A DNA stretch of 64,000 nucleotides from G963663315 sp965208975 (GTDB taxonomy: Bacteria; Pseudomonadota; Gammaproteobacteria; Arenicellales; Poriferihabitantaceae). The notes under the pieces were generated by a model, which did not search any database, was not told the origin of the DNA, and saw only the letters and a list, made by a program, of their open reading frames with translations. Positions 34,601 to 49,600 of the stretch are shown piece after piece (the stretch's first letter is position 1; every line of letters starts with the position of its first letter). The stretch lies in contig CBDBQH010000003.1 in assembly GCA_965208975.1 (NCBI GenBank), forward strand, positions 248,001 through 312,000. The letters run 5' to 3'. The translations under genes were made by a program, and so were the position numbers.

Positions 34601-37600
34601 ACTCCACAGATTAGCGCTCGCCGCCGGATCGAAGGTCAGCGTATTCTGCTCGCCCTCCGTCCCGGAATCGGTGTCCACCGCAAGCCCGGAGCCATCCGGC
34701 GCCGCAATCGTCACCGTCACCGCAGCGCTCGGCCGCGTCGCCAGACGCACCGCGTAGGTCTGGCTGTCGCCCTCCGTCGCCTCCACAGTCGCCGCCGTGA
34801 AAATCAGTCCCGGCGTGTTATCGACCAGGGTGAGAGCGCCGTGATTCTTCGCCACCTGCCCGTTCACGCCGCCGTCGAGGCCGGTGGCGACGAGTAGCGG
34901 AGCCTGGCCCCGGGAGCGCTCCGGAATGGACACCGCGATCGACTCGCTGAGCGAGTCGGCATCGCGGTTGGCGGTGAGCAGGATGGTCGCCGTGTCCGCC
35001 GAGGGAGCGTCGCCACCGGCGAACGTAACGCTGGCTCCGGACAGGGTAACGCCGGCCGGCTGGCCATCCAGCGCCAGCGTGAAGTCGGCGTCGGCGCCGA
35101 CCGCGCCCCCTGAAAACTGCAACGGCGCCGTGAGACGTTCTCCGCTGTACAGCGCCCGGTTCAACGTAAGCTTGATGCGCGCCGGGTTATTGGCGTTTCC
35201 TTCACCCGCCTCAGCGTCCGGCGTCGACAGCGTGACCGTACCCGCATCGTCGTCGGTGACGGTCACCGCGGCGCCGGCGCCGGCGCGGTAGCCGTTATCA
35301 GCCACCGTCACCGTCACCGCGCCCGACCGCTCATCTCCCGCAACCCCGGAATCGTCTGTCGTGGCAACAGCCAGGGTGGCCGAGGTCTGGTTCGCGGCAA
35401 TCGTCACGCTCCGCGTTCCCTCCATCTCGTCCGCCACAAAATCTGCGTTCGGGGCGTCCGCCACCGTAACGCTCACCTTTCGGGCGATGTCGGCCGCGGC
35501 CTCCACCTCCACCGTGAAACTCGCCTGCTCGCCCTCAGCAATCGGCGACGCCCCCGCCTTGACGCTGGCAAGGGGTCTTGCAACCTCGAACACCGGCGAC
35601 AACCCGTAGTAGTGGTACCTGTTTCTCAGGGAGCCTGCAAAGACCACCCCGTTGACGGCGACGCCGATCTCATTGCCCGCCGCCCGGGTGAGGTCCCCGT
35701 ATCGCACCAATGCGGCGCCCAGTGTCCTGTCGGAGAGATTCCGATCCGGCCGCGCGCCCTTTGTTCCGTCCGGATTGGCGCCCGTCCAGATTCTATTGCT
35801 GTTCTGGATATTGCCGATCTCGTTTCGCCCCTCGCGGCTGTCCCAGCTGCCGTCATACAAATCTGTATAGTTATCCGCGACTTTTGCGCCGCCCAGCCAG
35901 TAGATCGGCGCTCCCGCATCGCTCAGTCGGGTTTCGGTATTCGTGCGCGCGTCCACCGCCGCAGTGGAACCGAGGATGCGAAACTGTTTGCTGTACGGGC
36001 GGATGGCGCTGTGACCGGCGGCGGCGCGCGCCTGCGCGACCCGGTTGTAGGCCTTGATATCCCGGGTCTCCGCTCGCCCCGTGGTGGAAGTCACGAACAG
36101 GAGTCGAAAGCGCCCCCCGGCAGCGACCGTGGCCGGTTTCAGCGGCCAGTCCCCGGCTACGGTCACGCGAGTCAGTCCGGCCGGCACGGTCACAGAAGAG
36201 GGCTCGTCATCGTCCGTAATGGTGAAGGTATGTTCGCTCTGCGTTCCCACCCGGTAGCCGCTGCCAGCGCTCAGCGTAAGCGTCACCGTCTCATCGGTTT
36301 CATCGTTCGCGTCGTCGATGAGTGCGACAGGCACAGTGACGGAGGTCGCCTCCGCCGCCACATCGATCATCCCGCTTAAGCTCTCATAGTCGTCGGAGTC
36401 GGCCGTACCGCCCACCGTGTATTGCAAGCGGATTGGCGACAGCGGCGCCGGCGCCAGTTCCACCGTCACTTCATGGCGACCCGCCGCCTCAGCCGCGCTG
36501 GAGGCGGCCACAGCGAATGAAGCCACCGGCAGGTCGCCGTCAATCAGCGTAATCGTACCGTCACCGTTTCTGCTGCCCGTCACGTTATCCAGGCCAGTCG
36601 CCACAAGTACCGCATCGTCCGGCTCGACCGCAGTCACGCCCGCCGGAATCGACACCGTGATCTCGCCATCCAGCAGGTCGGCGTCGGCCGTCGCGCGCAA
36701 CAGCAGGGTCGCGCTTGCGCTCCTCTGTGTGAGCGTGGCGGCGCCGGTGAAGGTGACCGTACCGCTGGACAGGGAAACGCCGGCCGGTTTGCCGTCCAGC
36801 GCCAGCGTGAAGTCCGTACCCGATACCCCGCCGTCAAACGCCAGCGGAACCGCCAGACTCTCACCGGCATGAAGCGCCCGGTTCAGAGTCAGCGTGATAC
36901 GCGCCGGGTCACTGGCGTCGCCTTCGCGCGCCGAGTCGTCCGCTACAGACAACGTCACCCGACTGGCGTCATTATCCTTTATCTTCACCGTGGCCAGGCG
37001 CCCCGCAGTGAAAGTCGGCGGATTGGCCGCGTCCAGCTCGACCCGCGCCGTGACCTCTCCGTCCGGCTCGTCCACCTCGTCACCCGTGGTGGGCACGGTC
37101 AGCGCAACCGAGGACACGCCGGACTTGATGAGTACGGAGCGAACCTTCTCCTCGCTCGCGACCACGAAATCACCGGCTCCGGTTTCGATGATCCGGATAG
37201 ACGCCAACAGATTCGTCGTCGGCGGCGGCGTCGCGGTGATCGTAAAGGCGGCTCTCTCCCCCTCAGTGACCGCCGCGCCGGCCACGGCGCTAACCACCGG
37301 CGCGCCGTCAATCACATCGTTGTCAGCCACCACCACCGTGGCGCCGCCAACCGCGCGCACCCCTCCGGCTAACACGCCCGACGGCAGTCGGTTGGCGGCG
37401 GCGCCGAAACCGATCCGAATCATTTCGTCGATCTCTTCATCGTCATCGTCGACAGCGGTCAGCGCAAGCGTCGCCACCTCCGCCGTCCGGTCCAGTCTGC
37501 GGTGGCCAGTAAAAAGCACCGCCGGCATCGCCGCGCTGTGCGGAGCCGATGTCACCAGAGTAACCCCCCGATTCGGCGTCTGCCCGGACTTCAGCGCGAG

Positions 37601-40600
37601 CCTGTAATCGCCTCCGGTGACCCCCTCCCCGGTGAAAACCAGCGGCGCCGTCACGCTCTCGCCGAGAATAAGCTTGCGACCGAGTGTCAACGTAAACTCC
37701 GCTGGAACTCCACCTTCCGTGATGCTCCCGGGCGTAGCCTGGCTAAGGGTAATCAGGGTCGGATCGTTATCTATTAACTGGAAATGGGCTTGTCCGGTTC
37801 TGCGAGCGCCGCCGCTGAGATTGCTCGACACCCGTCTTCTTGGGTCCACCCCCAATGGGATATTTACGAAGATCGTCGGCGTGGACGAATCGTCCGTATC
37901 TTCGGGGACGCTCATCGTCAGCGTCGCCACTTGCGCTCCAGCGCCTTCGAAGGTCACCAGCGGACCCGTCGCGCTGTGCGGAGCCGACACATCCAGACTC
38001 ACCCCCTGGTTCAGTGTCTGGCCGGGCTTCAGCCCGATCGTAATGCTTAAGGCGCTGCCTCCGACGAGCGGCGCCGAGACCCACTCTCCGGCGACCAGCG
38101 GACGCCCCAGCGTCACCGTAAATTCCACCGCATCTCCGCCTTCCGTGACACTCCCCCCGGAACCAGCCAACGTAACCGCTGTCACATCGTTGTCGATCAG
38201 GAGCGCCGTCACCGCCTGCGCCTCCGTCCCCGGCCGCAGTCCCGCAGGCAGCGCTCCGAGCTCAACCACGACCTGCTTGTCCGGTTTGTCATCGGCATCA
38301 TCCGTCGCCACCAGAATCAGGCTGCCGGTGTCGGTTCCGGCAGGGATTCGGGCATGCGCCGACAGCGTGTAGTCAGCGGCGGCGGCGGTGGTCTCCGCCG
38401 CCCGCGCCTGCACCGGAATCACGAGCTCCGCTGCGCTGTCGTTGATACGCGACAGACGCACGGTAATTTCGGCGGGCGCGCCGCCTTCGACCGCCATTGC
38501 GCCAGCCGCGCTCCCGGTCTCGAGCGTCACGACCGGGCGGTCATCCGCTGCCACCGTCACCGCCACCGGCGAGATGGAGAGATTCACCGGATAGTGGTCC
38601 GCATCCCGGGTGCCGGTGATCACGTGGCTGATGCCGGCGCTGCCGACGCCAACCGCCGTCACCGTCACTTCCTGTCCGCTCTGCCAGTCCGCCGGCCGGA
38701 ACACCAGCGGGGCGCTGACCGTGGCCACGCTCGGCGCGTCGCTCGCCGGGGTCACCGTCACCGCTCCCGCCGGTCGACTCGTCAGGCGCACGCTATAGCG
38801 GGCGCTGCCGGCATACACCGGCATCTGCAATTTCTGTGGCTGCACGGTCACCGCGGCCCCCGCGTCCCGAATACGCACAGTCACTTGCGGCCCGTCGCTG
38901 CTGTCCACGGCCGTTCCGGTCACCGCATGGGAGATGCGGATCGTCTCGTCGCTCGTATTGGCGTCGGCTATGGCCGTGACTGTGACCGTTCTCGGGCTAT
39001 TCCAGTTACCGCCGGAGCCGCCGGTGAACAACAGCGTGTTCTGGACTCCGGAGCGGCCGCTATCTGTATCGGCAAGCGTCAGCGCCGTAGCGGCCGAAGG
39101 CGGTACGTCCACCGTCACCGTCACCGTCTCGTTGTCTCCCGGATCGCTTTGCAGCGCGACCGTCCAGCTGCCCTGCGACCCCTCGGCGATCGTCAACATC
39201 GCCGGGCGCGCCCGTACCCGGGCATCGCTGTCATCCACCCGAATCGTGCCGGAACCACTGCCGCTGGCGCCTCCGTCCAGGCCGGTCGCGCCCAGAACCG
39301 GGCCGTTGCCGGTATGCGCGGACGGAATCGCCACCGTGATCGTGTCATCGGCGTCATCCGCGTCATCCGCCGCCGCCAACTCCACCGTCGCCACGGTCGC
39401 CGAACCGCCGGCGCTGCCGCTGAAGGTCACCGTCGAGCCGGACAACGCCACACCGGCGGCGCTGCCCATCAGCGCCAGCGTGAAGTCCGTGCCCGATACC
39501 CCGCCGTCAAACAGCAGCGGAACCGCCAGACTCTCGCCATCGCGCAAGGCCCGCCCCAGCGTCAGTACAATCCGCGCAGTCTCGCCGCGGTCGCCCTCCG
39601 TCGCGGAACCATCCGCTATGGTCAGCGTCACCAGGGTCGGGTCTACGTCCACGATGTCCAGGATGAGCGACTCCTTCAGGCGAACTTCCAGCAGCGCTTC
39701 TCCCACCAGGCCGAGCCGCAGCGGTTCAGCCGGTTCATCTGTACGGTCCGCCAGCGCCGTGACCGTGGTGGTTCCGTGAGTCGCGCCGGCGTCAATCCGC
39801 ATCGTGCCGGGCGGCGTTCCGCCGAGCGTGTAATCGTCCGCAGTCGTGATCGACGGAGAGACCGCCGCCACCGTCAGGGTGAGGGGGCGTGACGGCGCCG
39901 GCTTCACCGTCGCCGTGACAGTAACCGCATCGCCACCCTCGCGCAACCGGGCCGCCGGCGCGACGCTGAGAGTCGCCTCCGTAGTGCGGTGATCGGCTGT
40001 AACTTCCACCGCCACCGGCGGCATAACCAGGGCTGGCGTATAACCTCCCCCGTCGCCGTCGCCAGAGTCAATGCCATGACGGATCGTGGTACGTCCGATG
40101 AGGCCGCCGCCGGTGACTGTGAAGCTCTGCGGCCGCTTCCAGTTGGCGGCATTGAACGTAACCGTAGCGGGTGAAACCGTAGCGCGCTGGGGACGGACGC
40201 TGGTCGCGCCCACGGTCACCGCGCCAGCCGGGGCGCTGCGCAGCCGCGCCGAATAAGTCACTACGCCCCCGTTGGCATGCACCGAAAGCGTCTGCGGGGT
40301 CACAATCAGCCCGCTGCCGGCGTCCGTCACCGCCACCGTCACCGGCGAAATCGTGAGTCCGTGCCAGGGATTCGCCGGCTCCGAGGTCACCGCCGCGGCA
40401 TGATTCAGGGTGACGCTCTCGTTGCTGAGGTCGCCGTCGTCAACGGCCCGCGCCGTCACCACCGCCCCGTCCTTCCAGCTGCCGGCGGCGCCCGGCGTGA
40501 AAATCAGCGTCGCCTGATTGCCGGTGACGGCCGCATCGGTATCCACCGTCACCGCGTCCGGGTCGGTGGAAGTGACCGTCACCGTCACCGCGACGCCCGG

Positions 40601-43600
40601 GTCCGTATCCAGGTTGATCGTGTACGTACCGGCGCCGCCTTCAGTGAGCGCCAGGCTCGTAGCCGACAGGGTCGCGCCAATCGTCGCCGCCTGATCGTTA
40701 TCATGCAGCGGCACAGAGAAACGCTCATCAGCCAGGCTTACCGTCACTACCTCAACCCCCTCGGCCGCAGCGTCATCGCTGGCCGCGAGAAGCAGGCTCG
40801 CAACCCGCGCCCCGTCCCCGGACCAGGTAATCATCGGCCGCAACGTGCCCGCCGAACCCAGCGTAACCCCGCGATTGAGACCCTCCCCGGAAGCCAGCGC
40901 CAAATCCTCCAGATCATCCACCGTAATGCCCGTGCCGGACAGCCTCAACCCGGCCTGCGCCGTCTCACCCGCCGCAAGCTCCCGCCCCAGCGTCACCGTG
41001 AACGCCGCGCTCGCCGCCTCGCCCGTACCGCCTTCGGCGATGGCGCCCCGATCGGTACGCGCCAGCGTCATCGGCGTCGGGTCATCATCAATCAGCTGGA
41101 CCGTCACCGTACAACGCCGCGCCGTACAATGACTCTGCGCCGGATCAAAGACATCGCGCTCGGCCATCAGAGTGAGCGTATAACTCTCGTCCGGCTCGTC
41201 CACCGCGTCCGGACAACGCGACAGCGCCGCAATTCCCTGGCTCGGCGCCACAGCGAGGGTCACCTCCAGACGCCCGGCGATGTAATCGGCTCCAGCCACA
41301 CAGGCCAGCGCCCCGTTAGCCGAGCCGTCGCTGTAGGTGACCACGATGGGGGTCTCGACGAGTGGCGCTCCGGTCAGCGTCAGCGTCGCCCGCGGAGCGG
41401 GGAACTCCTCGGACAACCGCACCGTGGCCGGCACGGTCAGCATCGGCGCCGCCGTGTCGGTAACCGTCAGCGTCACCGCCGCCGCGGCGCCAGCCACCAG
41501 ACCGCCGCCCAGCGTAGTACCCTCCACCGCCACAGTCTCCGGATCATCATTCAACGCCTTGAACGCGGCGGCGTTGCCGAGAGTCACCGTCACCGTCTCA
41601 TCCTCGCTGTCGGCGTCATTCTGTACGCTCGGTGTAAAGACCAGCGTCGCCACCCGCGCCGCCTCCCCGGCGCTGCCCGCAAAGCGCAGCCGCGGCGTCG
41701 CGCTGTCCGCCGCCGCCAGCGTCACCCCGGCCCCGCTGGCGCTCACCGCAAAGGCCGCGGCGGCAGAACCCGGCAACGCCGCCGCGCTGGTACTGGACAG
41801 AATCAGCGGGATTTCCGCCACCTCACCGGCGCCTAAAGCCCGCCCCAGCGTCACCGTCACGCTCGCCGTGGCGGCTGGCCTGCCTTCCTCCATCGTGGCG
41901 TCGGGCGCCGCCAGCGCCACCGGAGTCGGATCATTGTCCACAATCACCAGCTCCACCGTATCCCCCTGCGCCGCCGCGATGCCGCCCGGCAACGGCCCGA
42001 AACCGAACCGCAACCGCTCATCCGGCTCATCCGTCTTGTCGTCAACCGCGCGCACCAAAAGAGCGTTGTTGCTGACCGTCCGCCCCTTGGCAATGACGAG
42101 GGTTCCCGGCGGTTGGGCGACCCCCGAAAGCGTGAAATCAGCGCTCACCGCCGTTGACTCCGACGCCATCGCAACCACAATCAGCGCCAGCTCCCGAGCC
42201 TGGGCCGTCGCGACCACCGCCTCCAGTCTCTGCGGGCGGCGAACGCCTTCGACCAGGCGGCCATCGTTGTCCGCTCGCAAGCGTAACGTAACCCCATTCA
42301 ACGTGGCGTCCGCAATCCTCACCACCGCTTCGCCAGCCAGCCGGATGCCACCGGCCAGGTTACCCGCCGGGGCCCGGGCGCCGTTGCCGAAACCGAGTGT
42401 CAGCGTCTCCAACGCAGGCTCTCCGGAGCTCTCGTCGAGCCGAATATAAAGCGCCAGAGTCGCTCTTTGCACCACCTGTTCCGCCGAGCCGGTAAAGACC
42501 ACCGCCGGAGCGGCCGCGCTGTGCGGAGTTGATGTCACCAGAGTAACCCCCCGATTCAGCGTCTGCCCGGACGCCAGCCGGATGGCATAGTCATCGCCGG
42601 TAATGCCGACGCCGCTGACCTGAAGCGGCGCCGTGACCTTCTCTCCGGCAGCGAGCCGGCGCCCCAGCGCAACGGTCACCAATACCGGCTCCGCCCCCTC
42701 GGCCACCGGGGTCGCCGCGCCGCCAGCCAGCGTAACCGAGGTCGGGTCCGTGTCAATAATAGTGACCGTGACCTCCGTCGTGGCCCGCGCCCAGACAGAC
42801 GGCAAGGCGCCGAGCGCCAGCACAACCGTCTCCGAGCTTTCATCCGCCACTTCATCATCCCGCGCCACGAATTTCGCCGTGCCGGTGCGCGCCATCGGGG
42901 CAATAACAATCTCCGTCTCCACGCTATAATCGTCGGCGCCAGCCGTAGAGTCGGGCGCGCGGACAAGCAGCGGGATAACCTGCGCCTTCCCGGTATCGTT
43001 AGCGCTCGAAAGAGTCGCGCTCAGTGTCAGCCGACCGCCTTCGCTCACCTTGCCGCCGGCCGCCGCCTCAAGCGTCACGGTCGGGCGCTGGTCCGCCGTC
43101 CCCGTTACCGTGACCGGCGCAATAGCGAGACTGGTCGGATAACCGACGCTGGCGCGGGTAATTTCATGGCGGATGGTCGCCACGCCCAGGCCGCGCCCGG
43201 TCACCGTCACCGTCTGCGCTTCATCCCAGGTCGCCGGACTGAAAATGAGAGGCCTCGAGGGCGCCTCAACCCGCTGCGGCGCGTCGCTGGTCGGCGTAAT
43301 ATACACCCCGCTGGGCGGACGGCTGTTGAGTCGCACCGTGTACTCGGCCCGCTCGCCCCACTCGCCGACCGCAAGCCTGACCGGCTCCACCGTCACGCCA
43401 TGACCGGAGTCGGTTACCTGCACGCTGACTTCGGCAATCACGAGCTCCCGCCAGGCGGACGCTTGCCCTTCTCCTGTGCCCTGCGTGACGGCGTCCGCAT
43501 CCATCAGCATAAGCGCGCTATGACGGATGACAATGCCGCTCTCCGCGCGGGTATCGCCATCGTTCAGCGCGCGCGCCGCCACGGACTGCGGAGTCGCCCA

Positions 43601-46600
43601 GTTGCCGCCGCTCCCCCCGCTGAAGATGAGCTCCGCCTGGTCACCGGCGCGAGTCGGGTCGGTATCCACCGCCACCGCGCCCGCATCAGCCGAAGTCGCG
43701 GTGACGACCACCCGCCGCCCGGCGCCCGGGTCCGCGTCAAGCCGCACCGTATAGCTTGCGGTGGCGCCGCCTTCGGTGAGCTCCAGCCGCTGGCTCGAGA
43801 GGGTCACTCCGGGCTCCGCCGGCGCCTCGTCAGAGATTATTTCAAAAGTAAAACTGCCGCTGCCTGCGGCGCCGCCGCCCACGTTGGAGCCGGAGGCCTG
43901 CGCGAACGCCGCCGCCGACCCCAATGCCACGGTCACCGTCTCCGGCGCTTCACGGTCGTCATCATCGAACGCGGACAGCGCCACAGTCGCGACCTGCGCT
44001 CCGGCGCAATCGAAGGTGACCGTCGGCGTCAGCGTAGTCACATTAGCGAGCCCGACACAGTGGTTAAGCCCCTCGCCCGTAGCCAGACCGAGCGGCGCCA
44101 GGTCAGCATAAGTGAACCCGGCGCCGCCCGAGAGCGCCAGCGGAACATCAATGCGTTCACCCGCCACCAGCGCCCGTGACAGCGATACCGTGAACGCCGC
44201 GCCCGCCGCCGCGCCGGAGCCCCCTTCAGAAATGGAGCCGGAGTCAACGCGCGCCAGACTCACTATCGTCGGATCGTTGTCACGAATAGTGACCGTGTGC
44301 GTCCGCACAGAGCCCAGACGGAAAGGAATGGAACCCGAACCCACAACAGGCGTCATCTCCATCGTGAAGAACTCGTCCGGCTCGTCGACCGAGTCATCCA
44401 CTATAAGTAGTTGTGCATTGCTTATGACTATGTGATCCGAGCGAAAGAAACTTTCTATGTTCTTTGCTACATAGTCCGCTGGCGATGTCGCGCTACCGTC
44501 GATTTCGCGATGAATGATCTTATGTTGGAGCCTGGAAACGCCGACGACACGGACATCCAGTTCGTCATAGAGGAAAAAACCTGCGTCCTCCTCTACCGTA
44601 CCGGCGGCGCTTGCGTATTCTACGGTCAACTGTTCTTCGACGCCGGAAGAAGCGGCAATGGTCAGCTCAACCGATGCCGGTGTTCCCGCCCGCACCGATA
44701 CGGGCAGGCTGTCGAACGCGACCGTGAACGTCTCCGCATTCTCATACTCTCCGTCGGCCGTTATCAGTACGGAAGCAACCCCCAGGCGCGCCCCGGCCGG
44801 AATAACAATGCGCGTCCCCCCGGAGTAGTCACGCCGCTGTGCGCCGGCCTCGCCAGAACTGCGGTAGACCAGCGCCAGCTCAACCTCTTCCGGCAACGCC
44901 GCAGAGAGTCGCGCCGTCACCAGCGTCGTATCGCCTTCGGCCAGCGCTCCCGCCGGCGCCTCAAGCGTTACCGCCGGACGCTGGTCGGCGCCAACCATCA
45001 CGCTCACAGACGGGTAAGTAGCCGAGTTCGCCGCCGTGTAACCGCCGCCGTCTCCGCTGCTGATGCGATGCGCAATCGTAACCGCGCCAGTCTTGACCCC
45101 GTTGACCGTGAAGCTCCGCGGCTGCTTCCAGTTGGTGGCGTCGAACGTCACCGACGCCGGAGAAACCGTGGCCCGGGCCGGATCACTGCTGGTCGCCGTC
45201 AGCGTCACACTGCTGGCCGGAGCGCTTTTCAGGCGCGCCGTGTAAAGCGCCGTTCCGCCCTCCGTTACCGGCAATGTCTCCGCCGTTAGCGCCAGGCCGG
45301 CGCCGTTGTCCGTGACATCCACCACCACATCGGCAACCGCGACATTGCGATAACTCCTGCCAGTCGCGGCATTCGCGATAGTCAGCGCATGCGCGATGCG
45401 GCTGCCGGACGTATCACTCACATCCGCGTCTTCCAGCGCCCGCACCGTCACGATTTGCGCGTCATCCCAGCTGCCGGCGGCGCCCGGCGTGAAGATCATC
45501 TCCGTCTGCTCGCCGGCAGTGACCGCATCCGTGTCCACCGCGACCACGGTCGGGTCAGCGGCAGTGGCCGTAACCGTCACCGTCGAGCCCGGATCCGTGT
45601 TCAGGGTAACGATATAGGCGCCGGGCGCGCCGCCCTCTCTCAGAGCCAGACGCTGCGGCGTCACGTGGACGCCGGCGGTCGCTGTCGCCTCGTTATCATG
45701 CAGCGGCACAGAGAAACGCTCATCAGCCAGGCTTACCGTCACTACCTCAACCCCCTCGGCCGCAGCGTCATCGCTGGCCGCGAGAAGCAGGCTCGCAACC
45801 CGCGCCCCGTCCCCGGACCAGGTAATCATCGGCCGCAACGTGCCCGCCGAACCCAGCGTAACCCCGCGATTGAGACCCTCCCCGGAAGCCAGCGCCAAAT
45901 CCTCCAGATCATCCACCGTAATGCCCGTGCCGGACAGCGTCAACCCGGCCTGCGCCGTCTCACCCGCCGCAAGCTCCCGCCCCAGCGTCACCGTGAACGC
46001 CGCGCTCGCCGCCTCGCCCGTACCGCCTTCGGCGATGGCGCCCCGGTCGGTACGCGCCAGCGTCATCGGCGTCGGGTCATCATCAATCAGCTCGACCGTC
46101 ACCGTACAACGCCGCGCCGTACAATGACTCTGCGCCGGATCAAAGACATCGCGTTCAGCCACCAGGGTCAGCGTATAACTCTCGTCCGGCTCGTCCACCG
46201 CGTCGGCGCAAGTCAGCGCCGCAAGAGGCAGATTACTAGTGGTCAAAATGCCCACCCGTACCGATGCAGTCGTGTGAATGTAGTCTGTGCCGGGCTTGCA
46301 GGCGCTCCCTCCACGCGCCGTGCCGTCCGTGAACCGCGCCTCGAATCGTGTCGCCACGAACAGCCCATGGTTGTTGAAGTCCAGCAGCAACCCGCCGCGC
46401 CCCCGCGCCCCCTCGGACACCTGCAAGATGGCCGGCGCGGTGCCTTTGAGCGCCGTCGTGTCGGTGATGGTCAGCGTCGCCACCGTAGTCGCCCCCGCCG
46501 CCAGACCGCCGCCCGGCGCGGCCAGCCGCCCATCCCCGAAACCGAGAGTCACCGTCACCGTCTCATCCTCGCTGTCGGCGTCATTCTCTACGCTCGGTGT

Positions 46601-49600
46601 AAACACCAGCGTCGCCACCCGCGCCGCCTCCCCGGCGCTGCCCGCAAAGCGCAGCCGCGGCGTCGCGCTGTCCGCCGCCGCCAGCGTCACCCCGGCCCCG
46701 CTGGCGCTCACCGCAAAGGCCGCGGCGGCAGAGCCCGGCAACGCCGCCGCGCTGGGACTGGCCAGAATCAGCGGGATTTCCGCCACCTCACCGGCGCCTA
46801 AAGCCCGCCCCAGCGTCACCGTCACGCTCGCCGTCATCGTGTCATCGCCGGCCTCGACAAGGCTCGAATCAAGCGTCGCCAGATTCACCGGGGTCGCGTC
46901 ATCGTCCACAATCACCAGCTCCACCGTACCCCCCTGCGGCGCCGCCTCAACCCCGTCCGGCAACGCCCCGAAACCCAACCGCAACCGCTCATCCGGCTCA
47001 TCCGCCGCATCGTCCACGGCGCTCACCACCAGCGTCCCCGTGGTCTCGCCGTCGGCGATAACAATCGTTCCGGCGGGCTCGCCGGCCAGTGAGAAATCAT
47101 CCGCGCCAGCCGTCGAACCCTCCACCACCCGCGCCAGTGGCAGGGCCAGCGCGGCGCCGACAGGGGCGGTCTCGACCGTGGCGGTCACCGTCAGGGTCTC
47201 GCCCTCGCGCGCGGTGGCGCCAGAGACTTCCAGACTCGCCCGGTTCGGTTTCGGGTCATCGGAGACCAGCCGCGCCGTGAATCGGTCCGTGACCGCCGGC
47301 GTCCCGGACAGGCGCGGCCTCACGCCGCCGCCGGGCGTCGCCTCGTCGGCCTGCCCGGCGAACGCGGTCGCGTCTCCGAGCGCCACGCTCAGCGTCTCGT
47401 CCGTCTCATATTCGTCATCGTCTCGCACCGTCAGGACCAGCCTCGCGGTTTGCGCCCCGGCCCCCCGCAACAGCGCCACCGGCGCCAGTGTGTCGGCATT
47501 TTTGATCGACACGCCGATATTGCCGCCGTCCCCCCGCGCCAGCCCGGCCAGGTCGGCGGCCTCCACGCCAGACAATGTGAGCGGCGCCCGGACCCGCTCC
47601 CCGAACGCCAGGGCGCGTCCCAGAGTCACGCTGAACTCAGCCGTCGCCCCACCGCCCGCCGCGCCCTCGGTCAAGTCCCCGGAGTCCGTGCGCGCCAGCC
47701 GAACCTCGGTCGCGTTGGCGTCGACCAGAGTCACTGTCAGGGCCTCCTCCCGGCGCCAGTGGCGAATCGCGGCCGGCAGCGCGCCGAAGGACACGGTAAA
47801 CGTCTCATCGGGCTCATCGACAAGATCCGCAAGCGTAGCCATCGACACGGTGGCGACCAACGCGGACGCCGGCATGCGTATCGCGGCCGGCGGCGTATAG
47901 TCCTTAAGCTCCGCCGTAGCGGGCGTGATCACCAGTGGCAGCGTCAGCTCTTGCGCCACCGGCTCACTGAATGTCGCCGTCAATACCACCGCCGAACCTT
48001 CGCTCACGGCGGCCGGCGCGGCAGTCAGGGTCACCGTCGGCGTAGCGGCGTCGAGAATCTCGAAGGAGACCGCGCCACTGCCGCTGACGCCGCCATCGAG
48101 CTTCTCGCCCGTTACGGCGCCGAGCGCCACGGTAACCGCCTCAGGCGGCTCTTTGATCGAATCGGCGATGCTGGTCAGGGTCACCGTCGCCACGCGCCCG
48201 CCGGCGGTGAACACCACGGTGGGGGTCGCGTCCGGGTCGGTAAGACCGGCGAAGGAGACGCCGGTCGCCGCCACCCCGGCCAGTGTATAATCCGCGCCGC
48301 GCATGGCGGCGCCGCCGAAATCAAGCGCTACCGACAGCTTCTCCCCGACTCCCGGACTGCGCTCCGGCCTGATGGTGAGCGCCTTGGCGGCGCCGTCTTC
48401 GAACAGATTGCCGTCCGCCGCCGTCAGCGTCACCGCGGTGACATCGTTATCCACCAGCGTCACGGTGTGTGTACTCTGTCCGCCGAGAACGTAGCCGGAA
48501 CCCTCAACCAGCGTGAAGACGATGCGCTCATTGGCCTCGTCCATCGCGTCATCGTTGGCCGCGCTCATGCTTACCGGCAGCTTCAGCGTCTCTCCCGGTG
48601 TAAGCTTCAGCCGGTAGGCGCCGGGTTGCCAGTCGCTGGTATAGTCGCCGTCCGCAGCCGTGGCGCTGACCGTGACGCCGACTGTCACCGCGGCTTGAAG
48701 CCCGCTTGCCCGAAGAGTCGGCGTGACGACTCCGGCCTCGCCCTCCCGCAGCGTTGACGACGGGGCGGTGAACTCAAGTACCGGCAGCTGCGGCACATCG
48801 GTAATACCGACGCTTCGCATGCCGCTCCCCTGCGCCCCGCCATCGAGATTCGTGCCCGACACGGCGCCCAGCGCCACCGTAACCCGCTCGTCCTCCTCAA
48901 CCGTCGCGTCCCACAACGCCTCGATACGCAGACGCGCCACTTGTCCGCCGGCGCTAAAGGTAGCCGTCGGCGCGCCGCTGGCCAGACCGGACCAGGTCAC
49001 TCCCGCCACTTGCGGGGCGCTCAGCCGGTAATCCTTGCCGCGCGCCGCCGAGCCGCCGATCACCAGCGGCGCCACCAGGCCTTCAGAGCCGACCAGTGGC
49101 CGCCCGCTTTCGATCAGCAATTCCACCGCGTCGCCGTTTTCCAGCATACTCACCGACCCCGCTCCCTGCGCTTTACGCACCCGCTCCAGCTCCTGCGGAA
49201 ACTTCAGCGTCACCGCGGTGGGGTCATTGTCGATGAGAGTCAGCGTGTACACAGACGGAGCCACCAGACCGTACCGGGGGGGAGGTTCGTCAGGAGGCGG
49301 CAACAGGGTGATCGTCGTGGTCTCGCGCGGCTCATCGACATCATCATCATTGGCCGCCGCCATAGACCAGGCTACACCCTCGAAAACGCCTTCTGTCTCG
49401 GCGCTATTGGTAGTCAGTTGAATAATTCTTTGATCGCCCAGATTCGTAGTATAGTCGACTCCGGCGCGAGCGTTTCCGCCCAACTCGAACGAGACATCTG
49501 CTCTTTGTACATACTGAATCGTGAAAACAGGGTTAACCGTTGCCGCAACGCCTTCTGTGAGCTGCCCCGCCGCGCTTTGAAACCCGATCCTGCCGAAGGA

